A stretch of DNA of 45,000 nucleotides from positions 1 to 45,000 of the forward strand of contig JAQGDQ010000413.1 of the NCBI GenBank assembly GCA_030141605.1, in the 5' to 3' direction. The translations under genes and the position numbers were made by a program. Of this stretch, positions 9,631 to 21,590 are shown piece by piece; position 1 is the first letter of the stretch, and the number at the start of each line of letters is the position of its first letter. The notes below the pieces were generated by a model. That model saw nothing but the letters and a program-made list of their open reading frames with translations, was not told the DNA's origin and did no database searches. The stretch is from Tubiluchus corallicola (lineage: Eukaryota; Priapulida; Priapulimorpha; Priapulimorphida; Tubiluchidae).

Positions 9631-10376
9631 AAAAATTTAACAAAATTTATTACGTAGTGTGTTGTTTATGAAACAACTTGCTTATTTTAATATAAATACA
9701 AACAAACAAATCAATACTGCAGTCTGAAGGAGAACAAATGCATCGAAACTTTGACAAGTTTAGGGACCCGGCATTCAGAATCACTAACTACATCAGCATA
9801 AAGTGAAAAAGGAAAACGAAAGCAGATTTCGAAGTCGACGAATGCCTTGTGAATTTATCAGAAAAGACTTTAAAATCGGATAGTAGGCTAGTGGACTAAT
9901 CAGACTGGTCTTGGGAATCTTGCTCCACGTTTTTTTTGTCTTAGCATGCAACTCAGTACATTTTAATTTAATTTTAATTTTATGTAGCTATTAATGATGT
10001 TTTGAACGCTTTCAAGTGTTTTCAGTGTCTAAGATCTACTGACACATGTGCAAGGTGTGGAAACATTGTATACAGTAAACGTGGTAACACATTTTCTTGA
10101 ATGGTCTTAGCAATTGTGACGTAACTGAAAGGAAGAAGAGTCAACCCAAAGGGAGGGCTTCAAATGATAACCCATGTTGTCCACTCCTACAAGACATACA
10201 TGGCTTCGTTGTGACGTAACACCACCTGTAGGGTTTCATTTGTTCTGCACATGTTCATTTTGATGAACTAATCCATGTAATTGTAGCTTCTACCGAACGT
10301 TTATGAATAGCTTTTTCATTTATAACTTGTGTTTTTGCATTGCTGATGTCAGTGTTGATGATGATGACGCTGGCGT
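9631..10376. other. AT-rich spacer
   Basis: No gene seen. AAATACAAACAAACAAATC at 9696-9714 is an A-rich tail-like tract. TGTGACGTAAC occurs twice (about 10116 and 10211) in otherwise unrelated surroundings; it contains the CRE-like core TGACGTAA. Confidence 0.4.
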
Positions 10377-10379
10377 ATG

Positions 10380-10410
<31 letters not shown>

Positions 10411-10474
10411 CGATGATGATGATGTCGATGATTACGATGATGATAATGATGATTACGATGATGATGATGATTAC

Positions 10475-10524
<50 letters not shown>

Positions 10525-10533
10525 CGATGATGA
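10377..10533. repeat. GAT trinucleotide microsatellite
   Basis: GATGAT array with GAC and TAC variants; read forward it gives poly-Asp, which is not taken as coding. Right flank is unique sequence. Confidence 0.95.
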
Positions 10534-10679
10534 TAGTGGTAATCTAATGATTATTTTAACAATTATTTTGTCAAGTTTAAAGTGCCAAGAACGGGTCATT
10601 TTTTCTAATTCGTTTCCTATGAAAGGAGCAACTGCAAGGACAAACTACAAAACGCACTGCAGTCTTCTAATATGCTTCT

Positions 10680-10798
10680 AATTTATAATATATCTTCTAA
10701 TTTCTTTGTTTTTTTTAATGTATAATGTTTTATAATAGTTTTTCTTTATCTTCAATAATTTCTTTCCTTAATGGTTTAATAAATAAATAAATACGCAT
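10680..10798 (+). mobile_element. Possible LINE 3' tail
   Basis: T-rich segment ending GGTTTAATAAATAAATAAAT, a polyadenylation-like signal merged with a short AAAT tail, like clearer retrotransposon ends in this window. No coding remnant is evident upstream. Confidence 0.25.
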
Positions 10799-10885
10799 GG
10801 CGTCCAGTCACCTACTGTACTGATAACTAGAAAGTTGTAAAACGAATATCGCTAAAAGTCAAGAGTTTTACTAATTTTTAAGTCA

Positions 10886-11094
10886 CCCAGTGGTTCGTTC
10901 GTTCGTTCGTTCGTTCGTTCATTCATTCATTCATTCATTCATTCATTCATTCATTCATTCATTCATTCATTCATTCATTCATTCATTCATTCATTCATTC
11001 ATTCATTCATTCATTCATTCATTCATTCATTCATTCATTCATTCATTCATTCATTCATTTATTCATTCATTTATTCATTTATTTATTATTCATT
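10886..11094. repeat. ATTC microsatellite, block 1
   Basis: GTTC repeats (10892-10919) pass directly into ATTC repeats that are pure to about 11058, then into ATTT-rich degenerate words and ATTTGTGAATTTATTTCT. The GTTC-then-ATTC order is the same as in the array at 3836. Confidence 0.95.
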
Positions 11095-11109
11095 TGTGAA
11101 TTTATTTCT

Positions 11110-11430
11110 TCATTCATTCTATTCATTCATTCATTCGTTCGTTCATTCATTCATTCATTCATTCGTTCGTTCATTCATTCATTCATTCATTCATTCATTC
11201 ATTCATTCATTCATTCATTCATTCATTCATTCATTCATTCATTCATTCATTCATTCATTCATTCATTCATTCATTCATTCATTCATTCATTCATTCATTC
11301 ATTCATTCATTCATTCATTCATTCATTCATTCATTCATTCATTCACTCATTCATTCATTTATTCATTTATTCATTCATTTATTCATTTGTGAATTTATTT
11401 CTCCATTCATTCTATTCATTCATTCATTTA
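11110..11430. repeat. ATTC microsatellite, block 2 (duplicated block 1)
   Basis: Second ATTC array ending in the same degenerate edge as block 1: ATTTGTGAATTTATTTCT[T/C] followed by CATTCATTCTATTCATTC occurs at about 11091 and again at about 11385. The repeated complex edge shows that an array-plus-edge segment of roughly 295 bp was duplicated, not just slippage of the tetranucleotide. Confidence 0.9.
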
Positions 11431-11939
11431 TTTATTATTGGTCTATTTGTTTATCTATTTGTATAGTTATGATTATGCTTTTACTTACTTGGTTTGCTTA
11501 ATCTCATTTTATTTTACTTACTTTCCGAATCCTGATTCAAAATCGGCTTTTTCAATAAAATCTTAATATTTTGATTCAGCATTGATTATGTTCTTGAATG
11601 AATTGCATTGATCATTAACAGTTTAGCAATGTGTACAAAGGAAACGACCAGAAGTTGTTAGTGTTGAAGTTCACGCTGTTTAATCTGCTTGCATGTGAAA
11701 GTTATGGTTTGATTATTGCATCAACTGTGCGAATGTGCATCTCATCAGACTCAATCATTCGTCACCCAAAACATTACGTCATCTTATTAAGTTGTCTGCG
11801 CAAAACGCAAGTCTAATTAGCTACGAAGAAGCCAGCGGAAAATGTGAGTAAGCAGCAATATTAACATGGCTTGAAAACGTGGAAATTATATTGCGTAAAT
11901 TTTGGAAGAAACAAACTTACACTAAATTTAATAATGGTT
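11431..11939. other. Spacer, no gene seen
   Basis: AT-rich DNA with a 61-codon open frame at 11631-11816 that shows no domain. Nothing supportable. Confidence 0.4.
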
Positions 11940-12325
11940 GGCTAGCTGGCTGGTCTCTGGGTCCCTCGTTGGTTGGTTGCCTAGCTGAGAGGCTCTGGCT
12001 GGTTAGGTAGCTGGCTAGTCAGTTAGTTAGTCAGTCAGTCAGTTAATTAGTTAGTTAGTTAGCTAGTTAGTTGGTTGGTTGGTTTGTTAGTTAGTTAGTA
12101 AGTAAGTAAGTTAGTTAATTAGTTGGTTAGTAAGTTAGTTAGTAAGTAAGTAAGTTAGTTAATTAGTTGGTTAGTTAGTTAGTTGGTTGGTTGGTTGTTT
12201 AGTTATTTGGTTAGTTAATTAGCAAGCTAGCTAGTTAGTTAGTTAGTTGGTTGGTTAGTTAGTTAATTAGTTAGTTGGCTGGTTAGTTGGTTAGTTATTT
12301 ATTTAGTTAGTTAGTTGTGCCTCTG
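11940..12325. repeat. Degenerate TTAG/TTGG tetranucleotide tract
   Basis: Words of the form [AG]GTT[AG] repeat with frequent A/G switches (GGTTGGTT, TTAGTTAG, TAAGTAAG). It contains a local higher-order duplication: GTAAGTAAGTAAGTTAGTTA followed by ATTAGTTGGTTAG occurs at about 12101 and again at about 12144. It is not the insect-type TTAGG telomere repeat. Confidence 0.9.
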
Positions 12326-12335
12326 TTCGGCAGCA

Positions 12336-12555
12336 AGTGAGTGAGTGAGTGAGTGAGTGAGTGAGTCAGTCAGTCAGTCAGTCAGTCAGCCAGCCAGCCT
12401 GCTAGCCACCAGCCAGTCAGTCGATCAGTCAGCCAGTAGTCAGTCAGTCAGTCAGTCAGTCAGTCAGTCAGTCAGTCAGTCAGTCAGTCAGTCAGTCAGT
12501 CAGTCAGTCAGTCAGTCAGTCGATCAGTCAGCCAGTCGTCAATCAGTCAGTCATT
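12336..12555. repeat. Compound GAGT then CAGT microsatellite
   Basis: About eight GAGT units (12336-12366) pass without a gap into CAGT units to 12555, with CAGC clusters at 12388-12411 and a repeated interruption CGATCAGTCAGCCAGT at both ends (about 12421 and 12521). Open frames read Ser-Val-Ser-Gln and are not coding. Confidence 0.95.
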
Positions 12556-13060
12556 CACTTAGTTATAGCAAAGTCGTTGCATATATCGTACACTCTTATA
12601 TCGTACTTATATTGATGTGCATAGAATCAGAATCACACATGTGTCATTTCAGGGAGCTAAACCAGAAGTAACCTCACCAGCCTGCTGATTCTATTATGCA
12701 ACGCTGTAATACGACCTGTCAATTGACTGTCATCAAAATCAAGAATTGAACCGGAAGTGTCTGCGGAACAGCTGCTGCGTTGTAAACTCATAAGCAGATA
12801 AAGATCTTTGACATAATTGATTTGAATGACCAATTAAATCAGAAATTCGATAAATTATTATAGCTCAGGTCATCAGGTTTTGCATTTATATATACTAAAC
12901 AACATGAAATTTATTTACTTGTTTATTTATTTATTATTTATGCAGAAAATGTTTTAAACTACAAAAGAACTTGTTTGCAAAGAGGTTGTGTATTTATTTA
13001 CAATGATTGTGTTACGATGTCTAATCCGGCTTTAGACATAAAACTGTCATGACTGTAACA
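12556..13060. other. AT-rich spacer, no gene seen
   Basis: No domain or repeat partner found. TTTATTTATTATTTATG near 12924 is simple AT sequence. Confidence 0.4.
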
Positions 13061-13063
13061 ATA

Positions 13064-13387
13064 TGTAAGCAAGCAATACAACTTTGCAATTCATTACCGA
13101 CATCACTAAAACACAGCAGCTGTTTATCAAGTCTAAATTAAAAAAAACATTTAATGACTCGTTTTGAATATCCGACATACGAACACGATGATACTCACTC
13201 AAATCATAATTCCATTTTTCCTAGACCTTACTAAACTAGTTTATATTTTATTTTTGAATTTCTAGTTGCACTTATAGTTTAGCTTGCACCAGACGCATTT
13301 GCCCAGAACAGTGTATGTTTTTATATGAACTAACACTGATTGTCTGTCTTTTAATATGATGGTCAATGTTTTAAAATGGCAAATAAA

Positions 13388-13388
<1 letters not shown>
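13064..13388 (+). mobile_element. LINE 3' end, copy 1 (family A)
   Basis: The frame at 13064-13137 reads AIQLCNSLPTSLKHSS followed by LSSLN, close to the LINE C-terminal pattern AI-x-LWNSLP-x-SLK, with W replaced by C, then a stop. A 3' untranslated part follows and ends ATGGCAAATAAAGATTTT at about 13375-13392, directly abutting the ACT microsatellite. The last 125 bp match the minus-strand segment 14900-14762 (shared phrases ACGCATTTGCC, AACTAACACTGATTG, ATGGCAAATAAAGAT), which proves a dispersed family. Dead, 5'-truncated copy; Jockey/CR1-like affiliation is inferred. Confidence 0.75.
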
Positions 13389-13880
<492 letters not shown>

Positions 13881-14723
13881 TGTCACAAAGTCAATGACAT
13901 TTGTTGGAGGGTAACAATAGTAAGTACAGCTCGAATCACTGGGGCAAATCACACGGGAGTTTTTATATTGAAAGGAAAAAAATTCATCACTGTCCTTCTC
14001 GCAGTCACCAATCTGAGTGATTATACCGTGGGGACACACAGTAAAGTTTCATCAGTCTGATGATGTTTCTTATGAGTGTGTAGCCGTCACCAACGACGCA
14101 CAAAAAATCAGCCTTCGATTCGAGCAAAAGAAAGTTGTTGCAGTTCTCCATTTGCGACGAGGAAACGCAATATTTATTCTTCCTTTGATCAAAGGAATAT
14201 TATTATCAACAGCGTCACAATGGAGAAGCTTTCAGCTCGGCTCGCGAATAAGAGAAGAATACATTGTCATTATGAAACCGAGCAACAGACACTGTTTTGA
14301 AAGTATAATGTAATTTGTCTTTAATTTGCATGGCCCGCTTGCGCATTGAGAAGGTATATCTGAGGCCCAGGCGCGGATGAATTCCATAGAATCATTGTCT
14401 TTTGTTAGCTAAGCGGCGTCACGCAAAGAAATTAATTTGCAAATAATGAAAAACAAGTCTTCTTGTTGAAATTGTAGGCAATATTGAGTAGGCTTACATA
14501 GCGTTGTCTGTTTTACACATCATGTGTTTGAAATGTAGGCTCTGAACGTATTTGGCCTGAATTTAGGCCTTAAATTTATTTGTTCTATTTAAACTGTAGC
14601 GCTTATGAAACTACTTTCTTTCATATTTTACTTCCAGTTTTTTAATTTACCACATCATTATTCTTAAAGAATATGACAAGCAGACAGAAAATTCTGAATG
14701 TTTCTCAAAAACAAATTTCATGA

Positions 14724-14727
<4 letters not shown>
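13881..14727. other. Spacer between two LINE ends
   Basis: Two overlapping same-strand open frames (14017-14313, 98 codons, and 14076-14300, 74 codons) lie here; neither has a domain I recognise. GTCCTTCTCGCAG at about 13993-14005 would serve as a splice acceptor, but no matching donor-bounded exon is evident. Not called as a gene. Confidence 0.35.

Positions 14728-14762
<35 letters not shown>
14728..14762. repeat. AT dinucleotide tract
   Basis: About 17 TA units, located exactly at the 3' end of the minus-strand LINE copy that starts at 14762. Confidence 0.95.
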
Positions 14763-14764
<2 letters not shown>

Positions 14765-14905
14765 CATCTTTATTTGCCATTAAAATACATTGATAATCAC
14801 TGATAAAAACTTTACAGAGATAATCAATCAGTGTTAGTTAATAAAAACTTACACTGCTAAAGGCAAATGCGTCAGTGCAATCTAAACTACTGTGCAGTAA
14901 TGGAA
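14762..14905 (-). mobile_element. LINE 3' end, copy 2 (family A)
   Basis: Read on the minus strand, this segment carries ACGCATTTGCC, CAGTGTAAGTTTTTATTAAC, AACTAACACTGATTG and ATGGCAAATAAAGATGATTA, the same 3' untranslated sequence as 13265-13388. Here the end is followed by (AT)n instead of (ACT)n. The two copies are convergent and about 1.4 kb apart. No coding remnant could be read upstream on the minus strand. Confidence 0.75.
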
Positions 14906-15694
14906 AGTAACGACGAATAAAATCAAACATATTTACAACTATGCACAAAAAATGAAAAAAAAACTATGATTTAATTAATATGGCCGTGGATATATGAATT
15001 CTGGATTAGTGTGTATGTTGTCGTGCTGGTGTGATGGTACATAGTAACACGATAAAAATGCTGATATTGCATTGTGCATGTAATTTTCTTCGTAAATTAT
15101 TCATAGTTAAAATCGTACGAGATAATCAAAACACTTATTAAAAAAATCAAATTAATATTGCACTAATTATGTTTAATAAAATTTAAAACCAGTTTTGAGA
15201 TTTAGCTAGAAAATAATTAAAAATGCGTTTTAGGCATGGTTTTTATTCCAAAACAAAACAATTTTTAAAAGATACCAGCTCATAGTTCATCTCACAAAAG
15301 AATGTACATTTTAATGGACGAATTAAATTTTAATAAAAATTGTCAACAAAATTCAATAAAAATGTCAATCATTTATGTGTGTATTTTGTTGAACTGTGTT
15401 TACTATGTGATAACAATGAATTTAAAAGCAACAGAGAGCGTGTGTTTTGACAGAGTATTAGCCTCAATAAGATTCACAGGCTTAAGACATTAGGCAGGCG
15501 GTGGGTTTTTCTGTAACGCCGCTTCTATATGGGTTATCTTATTTCTGTAAATCCGTCTATTTTCCCGCAGGGCACTGGGCTTATTCAGTATCGGATTACT
15601 GCGCGCCTCAGTTCAAACAGTCACAGTTTTTCTCCGATGCGTTCTTGTCGGTTTTGCTTTGACAACTAATTAAATTTCAGAAAAAAGAAAAGTT
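14906..15694. other. AT-rich spacer
   Basis: No gene seen. The part upstream on the minus strand could be more of the LINE at 14762-14905 but I could not align it. A 63-codon open frame at 15302-15493 has no domain. Confidence 0.35.
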
Positions 15695-15741
15695 GGGAGT
15701 GGGAGAGGGGGAGGGCAGGCCAACGGAGGGGGGGGGAAGTG
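15695..15741 (+). other. G-rich tract with G-quadruplex motif
   Basis: GGGAGTGGGAGAGGGGGAGG (15695-15714) plus one G has four runs of three or more G with 1-3 base loops, the standard intramolecular G-quadruplex pattern. A further run of nine G follows at about 15728-15737. The pattern is seen; folding is predicted only. Confidence 0.6.
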
Positions 15742-16103
15742 AAGATTAATATATCGAGGGAAAAGTCTGAATTTTGAGGATTAGATACTTTGAGAATTTA
15801 GAATGGTTAGTACTTTCGTAAATTGAAATTTTAATACAATTTTCAGTACAATTAAAATTAATAGAATTTTTGAATATATAAGAAGTAGATTACAGGTAAA
15901 ATGTATATAATATATGTATAAATTCACATGTAAGAAATAGATTATATATTACAGAAGCAAATTCGCCATGCCTCAAGACAAACTGAAGGAATATGTGGAA
16001 AAATTCTGGATATCGTAGATATTGTTGTCTTTTAGCTCATAAAGGTATATTACTCAATTTGTTGTTCATGGCCCAGTGAAACCAATGAACTGCTCAGTAC
16101 TAA
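15742..16103. other. AT-rich spacer
   Basis: No gene seen. TATATAATATATGTATA near 15904 is simple sequence. Confidence 0.4.
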
Positions 16104-16781
16104 AATATCTGTACTAATTCTACATTACTGTACTGTATTGTACTGTACATTTAGCCTATTGTACGCTACTAGGATATGTTAATAATAATGTGCCAGATCA
16201 CTGATTAAAACTGTTGCAAACTTTAGCTGCATATGAACAATATCTGTACTAATTCTACATTACTGTACTGTATCGTACTGTACATTTAGCGTATTGTACA
16301 CTACTAGGATATGCTAATAATAATGTGCCAGATCATTGATTAAAACTGTTGCAAACTTTAGCTGCATATGAACAATATCTGTACTAATTCTACATTACTG
16401 TACTGTAGTGTACTGTACATTTAGCCTATTGTACACTACTAGGATATGCTAATAATAATAATATGCCAGATCATTGATTAAAACTGTTGCAAACTTTAGC
16501 TGCATCTTAACAATATCTGTACTAATTCTACATTAGTGTACTGTATTGTACTGTACATTTAGCCCATTGTACACTACTAGGATATGCTAATAATAATATG
16601 CCAGATCATTGATTAAAACTGTTGCAAACTTTAGCTGCATCTTAACAATATCTGTACTAATTCTACATTAGTGTACTGTATTGTACTGTACATTTAGCCC
16701 ATTGTACACTACTAGGACATGCTAATAATAATGTGCCACATCATTGATTAAAACTGTTGCAAACTTTAGCTGCATCTTAAC
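16104..16781 (+). repeat. 135-bp satellite, five copies
   Basis: Five head-to-tail units begin AATATCTGTACTAATTCTAC at 16104, 16239, 16374, 16512 and 16647 (periods 135, 135, 138, 135). Each contains a TACTG-rich segment (ACTGTACTGTATTGTACTGT), ACTAGGATATG, AATAATAATGTGCCAGATCA and TTGCAAACTTTAGCTGCAT. Copies 3, 4 and 5 share ATCTTAAC or ATATGAAC ends in neighbouring pairs, so the array grew by local duplication. Units differ at only a few positions. Confidence 0.95.
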
Positions 16782-17757
16782 TTTAAAGAGTTAATTTTGT
16801 TCATGAGCGCATCTTTATCTCCTGTATTTCTGTTTTATTTTTGTTCCAGTTTTTATCTCATTCGTCCTGCTTCGAAATTAAACCACCGTATCCGTTCAGC
16901 AGGATAACGTTAACGTTTACACTGTTGTTTGCTTGTTATTTCAATGTGAAAGTGATTTCCCAGTATTGAAGTCAAGTGTTATCGGAATCGTGTTTCGTTC
17001 TTTTCCTGCCCATAGGTGGCGCTCAGCAGTCATATTTAACAGTTACGGTTGCGATTTAAACTTTAACCGATCTGTTACCGCTGTGCTCCTAAAATGCATC
17101 GAGAATACCAACATGGAATTTTTGGTTATTTTCATATAGCAGCAGTAATTAATTTGTTTACACATTTTTAAAACTGAATATAAGTAAATATATATTTTGT
17201 TTACCACTATTTTTACCTAGGAAAGCTCAAATTTTGCACATTTTTGTAAGACATGCTGGATCACGGGCTCTCGGCTACTGGGTGGCTTGTAGCAGCATAA
17301 ACAGATTTAAGCGTAGACATAATCTGCTAATCTAGAGTTCAACCGTCTGATTACGATCGTAATTACGAGCGTTGTAATGAACAAAGCGACAAACCTCCCC
17401 AGGGGTCGTGTCGGGCGCGTGTGCGGTAGCGTTCTTAGCAACCCCAGTAAAAGCAGCAGGAGTTTTCCTTCAGTATCTGCCATAACCTCTTAATTTTCAG
17501 AAATTTTTCCGGAAGTAGCATGTCTGCAGTAAACTGTGTTCGGGTGCTGAACCCCGCTGTCAGTGAAATCACAGTGAAAACATTATATGGTGTTTACAGT
17601 TATAAACAAACTAAATAATAGCTAAGAATTTGTTTAGAGTTTCTAATTACTGACTACAATTTTAATACTTTGTATAGTATAAGTAACTGTTGCTGTATTG
17701 CAAACTAACTAACTAATATTATAATTGACCGAGCCATTTAGAACTATGAGGCATAGA
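16782..17757. other. Spacer, no gene seen
   Basis: A 68-codon open frame at 16933-17139 has no domain. AGGTGGCGC at 17014-17022 (context CCCATAGGTGGCGCT) matches the CTCF core. 17389-17432 is a locally GC-rich patch (GGGTCGTGTCGGGCGCGTGT). Confidence 0.4.
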
Positions 17758-18380
<623 letters not shown>

Positions 18381-18819
18381 TTCATATACCCAATGAATTT
18401 AGTTTAAAAAGAAAAACTGTTAACAAAAAATCTCATTGATTTAATTAACAAGCAGAGAAAACACTAAATATATTACCAAGATAAACAGTTGACGTTTCGG
18501 CGGTTTCGCGTTAGGTAGATGCATTTTAAAGCACTGTAGGCCTACATATGAAGAAATTACATCATCGTGACAAAAAATAATCATAATAATAATAAGTAAC
18601 ATTCATCCAAAGTTCAGAGACTGAATGCAAAACGTCACCTGTTTTTCTTGACAATAAGCAGAGCAAATGATCGAATTTTAGTCAATAATTACTTCTGTAC
18701 GAAAATTGCTTATGTAAGGCCTTATCTATCTTCGGCACTACCGTTAAGATTGCAGGCAAAACCCAAAACCTCGCTAATGTTTTTATACAATTTGGTACAA
18801 GGCAAAACACCACTCACTG
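18381..18819. other. AT-rich spacer
   Basis: No gene seen. ATAATCATAATAATAATAAG near 18578 is simple sequence. Confidence 0.4.
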
Positions 18820-19056
18820 TCAGAGCCCCCTGCTAGCGCTGATGGTTATTAGATGTAGCAGGACCGAAACATAATCATAGGCCGAGGTGAGGTCAATTTT
18901 ATTGTTAGTCACGTTGCAGCCTTTACGAGAGAAATATTCGATGGCCGGTAGAAGTTGCCCAACACTGATTGTCTTTGAGGTTTCCCGTCCATTTCGTAAC
19001 CAGGTGTAGTGTTGCTCAATTTTCCGTTGCTTAGCAGGCGCACCGATCCCACAGTT
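18820..19056 (-). CDS. ATG-less open frame, possible exon or transposon piece
   Basis: On the minus strand 78 sense codons run from just after a stop at 19057-19059 to a TGA at 18820-18822, without any Met. The translation has ordinary protein-like composition (for example RKIEQHYTWLRNGRETS, then VGQLLPAIEYFSRKGCNV) and is not repeat-derived, in a surrounding that is otherwise stop-rich. The phrase AIEYFSRKGCNV faintly recalls NYN-type nuclease helices, but the catalytic Asp motif of that fold is absent, so I assign no function. It could be an internal exon, a pseudogene or part of an unrecognised mobile element. Confidence 0.25.
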   Translation of the reverse strand, partial: NCGIGAPAKQRKIEQHYTWLRNGRETSKTISVGQLLPAIEYFSRKGCNVTNNKIDLTSAYDYVSVLLHLITISASRGL

Positions 19057-20239
19057 TTAGATTAAAATATTTATAATATTAACTTCGCAATATTGAATAT
19101 TCATTTAACAATTTAAAATACAAATCTAATGACTTCCGTTTGTCTGCATTTCTAAATATAGAAATATTTTCAATTTATTAATTAAATTTAAAATTTTAAC
19201 GAAAACTCTTTCGTCACAACTACGCTTTCAGTCTGCGAAAAGATTCATCAGGTTGAAATGGAATAGTTATAATAAACTTAGCAAAGGATTGTATAAACTG
19301 TATTGAAAACAGGAATTTTAATTTTTTATCAAAGTATCAATTGAGAGTGATGTTAGAATATATAGTATTTTTCTAAGTTAATTGCTTTGTCTTCTTGTAT
19401 GTAAATAATATCCATGCTTGTTTTGACAGTCCTTATTAAGAAAATACACAGAATTAAGAACTGACGTTTTTACAAGTTGTGCTCAAAGTAAAACCTGCAC
19501 TAGTTAATTAGTGTAATTATTAAATTTTCTTAAATTGTAATTTTTAGATTATCATTAGGTGTGATATAGGACTATAATGCTGAAGCAATTGAATGCAGGA
19601 AAAGGTTTAACGTCTGGAGGAGGATCAGTTTATGTGATACATTACACAGGGCGTACTGTTAGTCATTTAGATTTTGAAAAGGAATAAACAGATTACATTT
19701 AACTTTAGATTAAGCAAATTTAAGTTAGTGATCAGTAGTCCTTAAATCATTGCATTGAAAATGACTTTTAAACTGGGGCATGTAGCAGAGGCAGCCAGAC
19801 AGCTGGGACAATGTATAGAGCTCACCAATATGGGTGAAGTGTTTGCCTGAGTCTGACCTCAAGAGCTTTGCATTAACTACTTAAACGCCAAATCATCTCC
19901 GCGAAGGGGTTCCAAGACAAAAGATTTGTTTGGATAGCTTTCCGACGAGCTGTATTAGCATTTGATAACCGTCTGCAAATGGATTTACGACCATTCTGCT
20001 AATCCATCTGTTTGTTTATTCTCTGATTTATTACTGTATCGAATGATCCAAGGCGATTTAAATGTGAAATTGTTGAGTAGGTGTGAAGTGTTTTCTTTAG
20101 CAATGGTGAAAATCTTTTCAGGAGGGCGTTAGTTTTATGATTAACCACCGTACTCACCGTACTCTACCGTCTACATGTTTTTTCTACCCGTCAGAAACTG
20201 GTGTGATATTTGTTGACAATGAAATTGAAAATAAAGGAA
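19057..20239. other. AT-rich spacer, no gene seen
   Basis: Over 1.1 kb with frequent stops in all frames. 19790-19990 is somewhat more complex (GGCAGCCAGACAGCTGGGAC) but shows no domain. CCGTACTCACCGTACTCTAC at about 20148 is a short direct repeat. Confidence 0.4.
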
Positions 20240-20275
20240 CTATATATATATATATGTATATATATATATGTGATG

Positions 20276-20306
<31 letters not shown>
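20240..20306. repeat. AT tract at the 5' edge of a dispersed repeat
   Basis: TA repeats with a TGTGATG break. The other copy of the following repeat (32961) is also preceded by a TA run, so the tract belongs to the element or its target. Confidence 0.9.
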
Positions 20307-20307
<1 letters not shown>

Positions 20308-20575
20308 CGAACAGCACTTACGTAAACTAAATACTATATGTGTAAGCAACTATCCTAAATTTGTGTTTATATATTCATGTTGTACCATTGGGTTTATACA
20401 TCAAGGTTTGATGTTGTGTCTTTGGTTTAAATTGTTGAGTTTGACTTGTGTAATTGTGTACTTAATAACGTGGTATAGGTTTTTTGTAGCGCTGTATATG
20501 TGTGTAATTGTATCTTTATAATCTGTGTGTGTATTGTGTGAAATGCAATTGTGATTACCCAATAAAAATATATAC
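20306..20575 (+). mobile_element. Dispersed repeat family B, copy 1
   Basis: About 270 bp that recur at 32968-33246 with high identity, including long shared blocks such as CATCAAGGTTTGATGTTGTG and ACTTAATAACGTGGTATAGG. It ends CAATTGTGATTACCCAATAA followed by AAATATATA, a polyadenylation-like end, so I read it as a LINE or SINE 3' part on the plus strand. Neither copy has a supportable coding frame; the short minus-strand frame both share is probably incidental. Confidence 0.8.
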
Positions 20576-21422
20576 TTGAGAAGTGCTAACTGTGAGGTCA
20601 CAAGAAGCTTTGGACCATCCATCACGCTTTGAAGCTTTGGACATTGTCTTGTTTCAAGTTTTTTGCGGTCCTCAGTGCACAACGGGACGAGTTTATGCAG
20701 TTTATTTATACCATAGTGCAAAATCGAGAATTTAAAACTTTAATGTCACACTCAGCAAACATGATGTTGTCTATTGCAATTCTGGAAAAGCCACAAACTG
20801 GCACATGATGTTTCTAGGGATGGAAAAACACCAAGAATCTAATCCATCAATGTCGCCAAACAAGAAAGCTTGTAAGCAGAATAAGGTCTATAATACAACA
20901 GCAATGACTGTTTACTTATGGAAATGGAGGCATTAGTTTACATTGAGATTGGCTGCCTTGCCCTTTGGCTGCAAGGGTTAAATACTAATTTCGCCGGGAC
21001 AAGCCCTCTCAGGCGCTAAGATGAAATCTTTTGGACATGTGCAACGTCAACACAATTTCCAGCAAAAATCCATCCAACTTTGCCGAGTTTTCTGTTTAAC
21101 AGGTTGGCAAACATGGAGGAAAAAACAAAAACTGCGCCATCTGTGGCAGATCCATCCTCGTGGTGTCCGTAATGATGAGTTAAAATATGTTTTTATGCAT
21201 CGTATGTGAATAAATAAATCTATGATGGTAGTGATTTTGTTTCATTTTTATGTTTCATTTGTTTTTGTGGTTGACAGAATCTATAAGCCTTTCGGTAACA
21301 AAATTTCTAAATTTCATTTCGTTGAGAATTATTACGTGGACAGAAAAACGGCGAGGGAGGACAGAGTAAACGAATTTATAGTTTATCGACCACACCCCTT
21401 CCTATGCACTTAAGCAAAATTT
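20576..21422. other. Spacer, no gene seen
   Basis: AAGCTTTGGAC occurs twice close together (about 20607 and 20631). No domain in the short open frames. CTGCGCCATCTGTGGCAG at about 21135 contains a reverse-strand CTCF-core-like word. Confidence 0.4.
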
Positions 21423-21424
21423 GG

Positions 21425-21520
<96 letters not shown>

Positions 21521-21590
21521 GGGCAGGCAGACAGACAAACAGGCAAACAGACAGACAGACAGACAGACAGACATACAGACAGACAGACAC
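21423..21590. repeat. CAGA tetranucleotide microsatellite
   Basis: GACA array, pure from 21426 to about 21520, then interrupted by GGGCAGGC and AAACAGGCAAAC before more CAGA units. Open frames (Thr-Asp-Arg-Gln; Leu-Ser-Val-Cys) are repeat readings. Confidence 0.97.

Noticed and set aside
11940-12325. Telomere-like TTAGG repeats
   Set aside because: The period is four with A/G switching, not five or six; no telomeric unit is consistently repeated.
17264-17355. Possible tRNA-like sequence (GGGTGGCTTGTAGCAG ... GAGTTCAACCG)
   Set aside because: The anticodon loop would be too long and the B-box match is weak; no acceptor stem pairs.
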